The notes under the pieces: model-generated
The model's input: only the letters and a program-made list of their open reading frames with translations
Told to the model about the DNA's origin: nothing
The model's database searches: none
Part shown: one piece after another, positions 1 to 4,820 of the stretch
Layout: each line of letters starts with the position of its first letter
Position numbering within the stretch: position 1 is the first letter of the stretch
Program-made: the position numbers and the translations under genes
Assembly (NCBI GenBank): GCA_009843585.1
Contig: VYDC01000179.1
Span: 1 to 5,808, forward strand
Source of the DNA: Chloroflexota bacterium
GTDB lineage: Bacteria; Chloroflexota; Dehalococcoidia; UBA2979
Direction of reading: 5' to 3'
DNA length: 5,808 bases

Positions 1-1042
1 GCGCGCCCTCCGTCTGGATCTCGATGCGCCGACCGGTGAGCTTCGCGGCGAGGCGTGCGTTCTGCCCCTCCTTGCCGATGGCGAGGGTCATCTGCTTGTC
101 CGGCACGGCGACGTGGGCCGTGTTCGCCTCTGCATCCAGCCTGATGGAGACGACCTCGGCGGGTCGCAGCGCGCTGCTCACGAAGACCGCGTCGTTCGGA
201 TCCCATCGGATCAGGTCGATCCGTTCGCCGTTCAGCTCGTTCACGATGTTCTGGATGCGCGAGCCGCGGATGCCGATCGCCGCTCCGATCGGATCGATGC
301 CGTGCTGGCGCGAGATCACGGCGACCTTCGAGCGGTAGCCGGGATCGCGCGCGATGCCCACCACCTCCACCGTGCCGCGGGCGATCTCGGGCACCTCGAG
401 CTCGAGCAGCCGGCGGATGAGCTCCGGGTGCGAGCGGGAGATCACCACCTGCGGGCCCTTCGAGGCGCGGTAGACTTCCTTCACGTAGACGCGCAGCCGC
501 TGGCCGACGCGGTAGTGCTCCGGACGGACCTGCTCGGAGACCGGCAGCACCGCCTCCGTGCGCCCGAGGTCGATGATGACGTGCCGGCCCTGCTCGACGC
601 GCAGGACCGTCCCGGAGACGAGCTCGCCCTCCTTGCCGGTGAACTCGCTGTAGACCGCCTCGCGCTCCGCCTCGCGCAGCCGCTGCAGCACGACCTGCTT
701 CGCCGTCTGGGCGGCGATCCGGCCGGTGCTCGGGCTCTGGGGAATGGGCTGGAGCACCTCGTCCCCCGGCGCGAGGCCGGGGTGGCCCATCGCGGCGGCC
801 CGCTCCGGCGAGAGCTGCAACTCGTCGTCCTCGATCTCGTCGTCGGCGACCACCTCGTAGCGCCGCCACGCGTCGATCTCCCCCGAGTCCCGGTCGATCT
901 TCACGACGACATCGGCGTAGAGGAGGTCGTCGCCCTTGAACGCCGACGCCATCGCCGACTCGACCGCGTCGAAGACCGTGTCGGTATCGAGGCTCTTCTC
1001 CGCCGAGAGCTGGGTGATGGCGACGACGAACTCGTTCTTCAT
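1..1042 (-). CDS. nusA: Transcription termination/antitermination factor NusA, 3' end outside window
   Basis: NusA binds RNA polymerase and nascent RNA and modulates pausing, intrinsic termination and antitermination. The visible 347 residues begin MKNEFVVAITQLSAEK and read in family order: the RNAP-binding N-terminal domain (about 1-125, including QTAKQVVLQRLREAER), an S1 domain (about 138-200), KH1 (about 203-280, with ARDPGYRSKVAV, IGIRGSRIQNIVNELNGERID) and KH2 (about 281-347, with AIGKEGQNARLAAKLTGR, which carries the GxxG-type loop). The C-terminal end lies beyond the window edge. The start is the ATG at 1042-1040, preceded by GGAGAG three bases upstream (complement of 1046-1051). No rimP precedes it; the upstream neighbour is an unrelated operon. 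The gene appears to have its own promoter and an attenuator-like terminator in the leader. Identification is from conserved motifs and is close to certain. Confidence 0.97.
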   Translation of the reverse strand, partial: MKNEFVVAITQLSAEKSLDTDTVFDAVESAMASAFKGDDLLYADVVVKIDRDSGEIDAWRRYEVVADDEIEDDELQLSPERAAAMGHPGLAPGDEVLQPIPQSPSTGRIAAQTAKQVVLQRLREAEREAVYSEFTGKEGELVSGTVLRVEQGRHVIIDLGRTEAVLPVSEQVRPEHYRVGQRLRVYVKEVYRASKGPQVVISRSHPELIRRLLELEVPEIARGTVEVVGIARDPGYRSKVAVISRQHGIDPIGAAIGIRGSRIQNIVNELNGERIDLIRWDPNDAVFVSSALRPAEVVSIRLDAEANTAHVAVPDKQMTLAIGKEGQNARLAAKLTGRRIEIQTEGA

Positions 1043-1098
1043 GATCTCTCCGGCGCCGCTCGGCGGACCGCGAACGCGTGGTGGCTGCGTGCCGGGCG

Positions 1099-1127
1099 AA
1101 AAAAAGACGTGGGCGCCGGCCCACGTC
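1099..1127 (-). terminator. Intrinsic terminator in the nusA leader (attenuator candidate)
   Basis: On the minus strand, GACGTGGGC, loop CGGC and GCCCACGTC form a perfect 9-bp stem (1127-1106), followed directly by seven T residues (1105-1099). This is a textbook rho-independent terminator. It lies 57 bases upstream of the nusA ATG and about 20 bases downstream of the predicted start site of the promoter at 1154-1182. It could end the upstream three-gene operon, attenuate nusA, or do both. Confidence 0.88.
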
Positions 1128-1153
1128 ATCCTCGAGAGGCGACGCCGGGCGCG

Positions 1154-1182
1154 ATCGTAGCACGCGCCCACGCCCCCCTCAA
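1154..1182 (-). promoter_or_regulatory. Sigma70-like promoter for nusA
   Basis: Reading the minus strand, a -35 element TTGAGG (1182-1177; four of six consensus bases) is followed by a 17-base spacer and a -10 element TACGAT (1159-1154; T, A, A and final T match). The predicted start site is near 1147, giving a leader of about 105 bases that contains the intrinsic terminator. The promoter lies in the gap after the stop codon of the NIPSNAP-like gene. The 56 bases between the terminator and the nusA start contain no comparable -10, which makes this the best nusA promoter visible. It is a sequence-match prediction only. Confidence 0.6.
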
Positions 1183-1199
1183 GGCGCGGGCAGGGCGGA

Positions 1200-1526
1200 T
1201 CAGCGCAGCGGTGAGAAGTCCGTCGGCTCGAGCAGGCGGTTCTCGCTATGGCTGACGATGGGACCGTCGCGCTCGGATTCCTCGTACGCCTCGCGCCACT
1301 CTGGGTCGGCGCTGAATGCGGCCCAGGCTCGCTCGCGCTGCGCAACGTCGTCGAAGGCGAGCAGGTAGACGAGTTCCCCGTAGCGACCGCCCGCGTAGTT
1401 CGTCCAGTACCCCACGTTGCGCATCCCGTGCTTCTCGAAGAGGCGGGTGGTGTGGTCGCGGAAGCGGGCGAGCATCGCCTCTCTGCGTCCCGGGAGCGCG
1501 GTGTAGACGCGGAGCTCGTAGATCAC
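1200..1526 (-). CDS. NIPSNAP family protein (dimeric alpha/beta-barrel type)
   Basis: A 108-residue protein that is NIPSNAP-like throughout: MIYELRVYTALPGR at the N-terminus, FEKHGMRNVGYWTNY around 30-44, YLLAFDD at 54-60 and RAWAAFSADPEWREAY at 66-81. NIPSNAP proteins are small ferredoxin-like dimeric alpha/beta barrels. The biochemical role of bacterial stand-alone members is generally unknown, so no substrate can be assigned. I chose the GTG start at 1526-1524 because it overlaps the TGA of the upstream GNAT gene as GTGA, a classic translational-coupling junction, and because the fold begins right there (IYELRVY). The open frame extends further upstream, but that part is antisense-like, Arg/Gly/Pro-rich and overlaps the GNAT gene. 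It is the last gene of a likely SnoaL-GNAT-NIPSNAP operon. The stop is TGA at 1202-1200. Confidence 0.9.
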   Translation of the reverse strand: MIYELRVYTALPGRREAMLARFRDHTTRLFEKHGMRNVGYWTNYAGGRYGELVYLLAFDDVAQRERAWAAFSADPEWREAYEESERDGPIVSHSENRLLEPTDFSPLR

Positions 1527-2110
1527 GATGCCGCGGCGTCGCCCTCGTCGCCGCCCCCGTCTCCCGGGTCGAGGTCCCGGTGCATCAGCAGCAGGTCGTA
1601 GGTCTCCCCGTTGGTATCGCTCACCTGGTCGTGCAGCACGGCGACCGGGACGAACGCGAGCGCCCGAAAGGTCCGCATCGCGGCTATCTGGTCCAGCGTC
1701 ATCTGCGTCGTGGCGCGGCGGACGCCGAGTCCTCGCGCCAGCGTCAGCCCCTCCGACGCGAGGCGGTGGCCGAGACCGTGGCCGCGCCACGACGTGCCGA
1801 CGACGACGTGAAGGTCGGCGATGTGTCGCATCCAGATCGCCTCGTGCCGGGCCACCGCCCCGAAGCCGATGATCTCGCCTGCGCGGGTGGCGAGGATCAC
1901 CGCGGCCAGGCCGAGCAGGACGTCGTCAACCCAGCCGTTCACGCCCTCGACCGTCGTGATGTCCGTTTGCAGGAACATCAGGTCGTGCTTGGGGACCGAT
2001 CGCGCGAACGCCAGCACCGCGTCGGCGTCCCCGGGCTCCATGTAGCGGAGCTCGACGTCGCCGCCGTCCACGGAGATCCTCGGGAGGCCGCCCGGCGCGC
2101 CACCGGTCAC
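1523..2110 (-). CDS. GNAT family N-acetyltransferase
   Basis: A predicted acetyl-CoA-dependent N-acetyltransferase with unknown acceptor. From the start used here it is 195 residues. The fold begins with VELRYMEPGDADAVLAFA (19-36). Strand beta4 is IADLHVVV (97-104). The acetyl-CoA pyrophosphate-binding motif A is RGHGLG (109-114, matching R/Q-x-x-G-x-G), followed by the helix HRLASEGLTLARGLG. A motif-B-like segment, AMRTFRALAFV, sits at 144-154. The start is uncertain. I favour GTG at 2110-2108, which has GAGG seven bases upstream. An ATG at 2191 would add 27 Arg/Pro/Gly-rich residues with no good ribosome binding site. The C-terminus is acidic and Gly-rich. The stop overlaps the GTG of the NIPSNAP-like gene by four bases, so the two are probably translationally coupled. 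Confidence 0.88.
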   Translation of the reverse strand: MTGGAPGGLPRISVDGGDVELRYMEPGDADAVLAFARSVPKHDLMFLQTDITTVEGVNGWVDDVLLGLAAVILATRAGEIIGFGAVARHEAIWMRHIADLHVVVGTSWRGHGLGHRLASEGLTLARGLGVRRATTQMTLDQIAAMRTFRALAFVPVAVLHDQVSDTNGETYDLLLMHRDLDPGDGGGDEGDAAAS

Positions 2111-2219
2111 CTGGACACCTCGCTCCCCGGGCTGCCGCGGCGACCGCTCCCGGTGCGGCCGCGCCGGCGCTCGCCCGCCGCCGGTCACCATACCGCACCC
2201 GAGCCCGACGCCCGCTCCC

Positions 2220-2636
2220 CTAGAAGCGCGGGTACTGGTCGATGGAGACGTGCCGCTCCGCGAAGAGCCAGCGCCCCTCGACGCGCTGCAGCCGGTCGCG
2301 GTAGATCCCGGTTCTGTCGACGCGCGGTCCCCCTTCCTCCAGTGCCAGTAGAAGGATGTAGCAGGTGTGGGTGGCCTCGTCGCCGTCTCCCTCGATGACG
2401 TGGTTCGACGTCCAGTGCCTCAGGGGCGCACGCTGCGCCCATCGCTCCCAGGTCCGCTCGAAGTGGCTCATCAGCTCGGCGCGCCCGCGCGACGCCGTGC
2501 CCGTGTCGCCCACGAATAGCCCGTCCTCGGTGAACGTCGCGGCGACGGCCGCGGCGTCGCGCGTCACATCGAGCGCCCAGCTGTAGAGGGCGGTCAGCCG
2601 CACGATCTCGAGCCGGTCGGCGTCGCTCAGAGCCAT
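2220..2636 (-). CDS. SnoaL/NTF2-like domain protein (nuclear transport factor 2 family)
   Basis: A 138-residue single-domain protein of the NTF2-like superfamily, closest by eye to the SnoaL-like-4 group. Its start, LSDADRLEIVRLTALYSWALD, is the first helix. Next come DAAAVAATFTEDGLF (27-41), the RHWTSNHVIEGDGDEAT segment (73-89) with a conserved-looking His74 and Asn78, and the final strands GIYRDRLQRVEGRWLFAERHV (110-130). Members form cone-shaped dimers around a hydrophobic pocket and include hydratases, cyclases and dehydratases, as well as proteins with no known activity. The substrate cannot be read from sequence. The ATG at 2636 has an excellent ribosome binding site, GAGGGG, five bases upstream. 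It is the first gene of the three-gene minus-strand operon and is divergent from the tRNA. Confidence 0.9.
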   Translation of the reverse strand: MALSDADRLEIVRLTALYSWALDVTRDAAAVAATFTEDGLFVGDTGTASRGRAELMSHFERTWERWAQRAPLRHWTSNHVIEGDGDEATHTCYILLLALEEGGPRVDRTGIYRDRLQRVEGRWLFAERHVSIDQYPRF

Positions 2637-2659
2637 CGCAGCCCCTCGGTCCGCCGCTG

Positions 2660-2665
2660 AGTCTA
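2660..2665 (-). promoter_or_regulatory. Possible -10 element for the SnoaL-GNAT-NIPSNAP operon
   Basis: On the minus strand, TAGACT (2665-2660) lies 23 bases upstream of the SnoaL-like ATG and matches four of six -10 consensus bases. No convincing -35 is seen 16-18 bases upstream of it. The divergent gap to the tRNA (2637-2746) holds nothing else recognisable for this direction. Confidence 0.25.
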
Positions 2666-2733
2666 GGGCGTGCGTCCGGCGCCGTGGCGACCGCGCGCCG
2701 CGCTCCTGCTCCCGTCGCGCCTCGGGCAGGCGC

Positions 2734-2739
2734 TAGGAT
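2734..2739 (+). promoter_or_regulatory. Probable -10 element for the tRNA-Ser transcript
   Basis: TAGGAT ends seven bases before the first base of the mature tRNA, so transcription would begin at or within a base of the tRNA 5' end. No clear TTGACA-like hexamer is seen 16-18 bases upstream. The surrounding gap is very GC-rich, which makes this AT-containing hexamer stand out. Confidence 0.4.
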
Positions 2740-2746
2740 CGATCGC

Positions 2747-2836
2747 GGAGGGGTGCCCGAGTGGTTTAAGGGAGCGGCCTTGAAATCCGTCGTGCGTGTC
2801 CACGCACCGTGGGTTCGAATCCCACCCCCTCCGCCA
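2747..2836 (+). tRNA. tRNA-Ser (anticodon UGA)
   Basis: A 90-base class II tRNA with CCA encoded. The acceptor stem is GGAGGGG (2747-2753) paired with CCCCTCC (2826-2832), with discriminator G2833 and CCA at 2834-2836. The D stem is CCC/GGG (2756-2758, 2770-2772) with loop GAGTGGTTTAA. The anticodon loop is CTTGAAA (2779-2785), giving anticodon TGA (2781-2783) for UCN serine codons. The long variable arm folds as GTGCGT, GTCC, ACGCAC. The T arm is GTGGG, TTCGAAT, CCCAC (2809-2825). The long variable arm and G discriminator fit serine. Odd point: the innermost anticodon-stem pair (C2778 with T2786, tRNA positions 31 and 39) is a mismatch, and the outermost is G-U. Everything else pairs, so the gene looks functional. 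Confidence 0.97.
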
Positions 2837-2877
2837 CCGCGCCGCCCGGGGGGCCGGCCGCGACGGGAGCGCGTGCG

Positions 2878-3747
2878 ATGGAGCGCCTAGGCCGCCTCGT
2901 CCCCGCCGCGCTCGCTGCGATCGTCCTCCTCGCTGCGTGCGATGACGGTCGTCCGGCGCCGCCGCCCGAGCTCCCCGAGCTTGCGGCCCGCCTGGATGAG
3001 GTGGCGCTCGCAGCAGCGATACCCGAGCCAACTGCCGCACCGGGCCCGAGCGAAGACCGGGACCGCACTCCCCCCTCGCTGGTGGGAGCTCTCGTGACGA
3101 TCGGGGCGACCGGCGGCGACGGCGTCAGCCTCCGCTCCGCCTGCCACGCCGACGCGCGCATCGCCGGCGGCTGGGCCGACGGCACCGAGCTCGAAGTGGT
3201 CGAGGTCGGCGCCGGCGAGTGCGAGGGGTGGACGCTCGTGGAGGCGCGCGGCGTGAGCTCCTGGGTGAGCAACCAGTACCTGCCCGGCCTCGGCGCGGCT
3301 GCCGAGGTGCGGGCCGAGGCGGAGGAACAGGAGGAGGAGGGAGCGGGTGCCGAGGCCGAGGACGTGGCGGCCGTCCGTGCGTGGGTGGGCGCGCTGGACG
3401 AGGCGTCCGGCCGGATCGCCCTCATCGCTCGGTCCGCTACCGGCAGCAGCCTCCCGCAGCAGGCCGACTTCCTCCGTGTGATCGCCCGCGACGCGGGCCA
3501 GCTGACGGCGGCCGCGGCGGCGGCGCCCGTGCGGACGTTCAGTGCCGCGTGCGGCGGAGCCGCGGTCGTGCTCGCTGGCGCGGCCGAGACGCTGCGCGTC
3601 GTGGCCGAGCAGCTCGCCGCCCTCTTCGACGGATGGCCCGCGACGCCGTACCCGGTGGAGGTCGACCGGCTGGCGGACCAGTACGCCGCCCTCGCCGGCG
3701 AGGCGGCCCCGATGGCCGCGGAGTGCCTGGCGCCCGGCGCGTCGTGA
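2878..3747 (+). CDS. Predicted lipoprotein with an SH3-like domain
   Basis: A 289-residue exported protein of unknown function. Residues 1-21 form a lipoprotein signal peptide: MERLGRL, a hydrophobic stretch PAALAAIVLLAA, and lipobox LAAC with the lipidated Cys21. A Pro/Ala-rich linker (25-70) follows. Residues about 71-136 resemble a bacterial SH3-type domain: VTIGATGGDGVSLRSACH, then GGWADGTELEVVEVG, WTLVEARGVSSWVSNQYL. These domains commonly bind cell-wall or protein ligands. A Glu/Ala-rich, coiled-coil-prone segment (about 143-165) leads to an Ala-rich helical C-terminal region (165-283). Besides Cys21 there are four Cys (89, 115, 225, 283), enough for two disulfides outside the membrane. 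The ATG at 2878 has GGGAG eight bases upstream. The frame is open back into the tRNA, but that extension is not a credible start. It lies 41 bases downstream of the tRNA. Confidence 0.85.
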   Translation: MERLGRLVPAALAAIVLLAACDDGRPAPPPELPELAARLDEVALAAAIPEPTAAPGPSEDRDRTPPSLVGALVTIGATGGDGVSLRSACHADARIAGGWADGTELEVVEVGAGECEGWTLVEARGVSSWVSNQYLPGLGAAAEVRAEAEEQEEEGAGAEAEDVAAVRAWVGALDEASGRIALIARSATGSSLPQQADFLRVIARDAGQLTAAAAAAPVRTFSAACGGAAVVLAGAAETLRVVAEQLAALFDGWPATPYPVEVDRLADQYAALAGEAAPMAAECLAPGAS

Positions 3748-3748
3748 G

Positions 3749-3864
3749 CCGGGCGCGCAGCCCGGGGGGAGGCACGGGCGTCGAGGGGGGTGGGCGTCGA
3801 AACCCCGCGCGCCGCCGGTCCGTTCGCGCTCCCGGCGCCCTCCGGTCGTGCGCCCCGGTGGGGC
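3749..3864. other. Convergent intergenic region with GC-rich inverted repeats
   Basis: The 118 bases between the lipoprotein stop and the stop of the convergent minus-strand gene contain two short hairpins. One is CCGGGC, loop GCGCA, GCCCGG (3749-3765), right after the plus-strand stop. The other is G-CCCC, loop GGT, GGGG-C (3852-3864), immediately beyond the minus-strand TAG. Each follows a gene end as a terminator would, but neither has a T tract, so they may at most mark weak or rho-assisted ends. Confidence 0.3.
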
Positions 3865-3865
3865 C

Positions 3866-4816
3866 CTACCCGAGGCTGTCGACGGCTGCCCGGAAGCTCG
3901 CGACCTGCCCCCGGTACTCCTCGATCCGTGCGGGCGTACGCCCGAACGAACGGCTCACCGCCTCGAGGCGCTCGAAGGTCGCCGCGACGTCCCGCCCGGC
4001 GACGAGTCCGACGAGGCGGGCGTCGCTGGAGCGCGCCACCTCCTCCATCGCCTCCGCGAGGTGCTCCATGAGGTGCATCGGCTCGAAGTCGATCTCCCGG
4101 GCGTCCGGTCCGGCCGGCTCTGCGGCGAGCACGTCGGGCGAGATCATCGCCTCGCGGTTGGCCTCGTAGAGGGTGATCACGCGATCCAGCTGACCCGCGA
4201 GCAGCGACGCGTAGGAGGTGCCGCGGGCGCCGCTCGTCCCGGCGGCGTCTGGGTGGATCGTCGCGAGCCGCGCCACGGTCGCGAGCAGGTGCATCGAGTG
4301 CCGCAGGTTGCGCATCTGCTCCTCGTAGCCGTTCCCTCCCGGCAGCCCCTGCTCCACGTACGGGACGACGGCCGCGTCGATCGTCTCGCGCGGGACGGGG
4401 TAGAGCGCCGAGACGGGGTCGCGCGCCCGCACGATCGAGGCCGCCATGACCGTGTGCAGCATCAGGTTGTAGCGTGTCTGCGGATCGAGGAGCACGGCCT
4501 CGATCACGGGCGCGATGCGCGGCGCCGCGGATGCCGGCACGACGGCGGGATCGTGGAGCCTGTTGGCCGCGAGCCGCCGGTCCGCCCAGTGCATCGACCG
4601 GTCGCCCAGGATGGATGAGTAGAGCTCCCACGGCGCGACGCCGTCCGTCGCCGCGCGTTCCTCGGCGCGACGGAACGCCTCCTCGAGCAGCGGGTCGAAG
4701 TCGCGCTGTGAGAGCTCGCCCGAGCGGACGCGCTGTCTCGGGGGTGCGACCTCCTCAGCGAGCCGCTCGCGGATCGCGTCCAGGGACGCCGCCCTCTCCG
4801 CCTCGGTCGCGGCCAC
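3866..4816 (-). CDS. Uncharacterised helical, cysteine-free 316-residue protein
   Basis: I do not recognise this protein. It has no signal peptide, no convincing membrane segment and no cysteine, and its composition (Ala, Arg, Glu, Leu) points to a mostly helical soluble protein. Notable segments are WELYSSILGDRSMHWADRRLAANRLHDP (63-90), NLMLHTVMAASIVRARDP (117-134), MRNLRHSMHLLATVARLATIHP (168-189) and FEPMHLMEHLAEAMEEVAR (245-262). Eight His residues (76, 88, 121, 173, 176, 188, 248, 252) fall in these helices, several as Hx(2-3)H pairs, which could bind a metal or simply be structural. The start is a GTG at 4816-4814, only four bases after the hydrolase TAG, so the two genes are almost certainly co-transcribed and perhaps coupled. 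There is no strong ribosome binding site. The long frames on both strands here compete poorly: this one has protein-like composition and a clean operon junction. Confidence 0.8.
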   Translation of the reverse strand: MAATEAERAASLDAIRERLAEEVAPPRQRVRSGELSQRDFDPLLEEAFRRAEERAATDGVAPWELYSSILGDRSMHWADRRLAANRLHDPAVVPASAAPRIAPVIEAVLLDPQTRYNLMLHTVMAASIVRARDPVSALYPVPRETIDAAVVPYVEQGLPGGNGYEEQMRNLRHSMHLLATVARLATIHPDAAGTSGARGTSYASLLAGQLDRVITLYEANREAMISPDVLAAEPAGPDAREIDFEPMHLMEHLAEAMEEVARSSDARLVGLVAGRDVAATFERLEAVSRSFGRTPARIEEYRGQVASFRAAVDSLG

Positions 4817-4820
4817 GACG

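Noticed and set aside
113..1255. Long plus-strand open frame of 380 codons opposite nusA
   Set aside because: It is antisense to a certain nusA. Its product is Arg/Asp/His/Leu-rich with no domain pattern, as expected for the mirror frame of a high-GC gene.
2111..2191. Extended GNAT start at the ATG at 2191
   Set aside because: It adds 27 Arg/Pro/Gly-rich residues and lacks a ribosome binding site, while the GTG at 2110 has GAGG at seven bases. It is not excluded, only less likely.
2809..2877. N-terminal extension of the lipoprotein starting in the tRNA T arm
   Set aside because: The GTG lies inside the tRNA. The extension would bury the signal peptide, whereas the ATG at 2878 has a ribosome binding site and gives a proper lipoprotein signal.
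3749..3765. Hairpin after the lipoprotein stop as a full intrinsic terminator
   Set aside because: The 6-bp stem is real but no T tract follows, so it was listed only as an inverted repeat.
3542..4618. Plus-strand open frame of 358 codons opposite the unknown protein
   Set aside because: It begins inside the lipoprotein gene in another frame, has Arg/His/Asp/Val-rich mirror-frame composition, and has no ribosome binding site or domain.
2766..4631. Minus-strand open frame of 621 codons spanning tRNA, lipoprotein and unknown gene
   Set aside because: It would run antisense through the tRNA and lipoprotein and out of frame through the 316-residue gene. Its product is Ala/Arg/Ser/Pro low-complexity; long stop-free frames are expected at this G+C.
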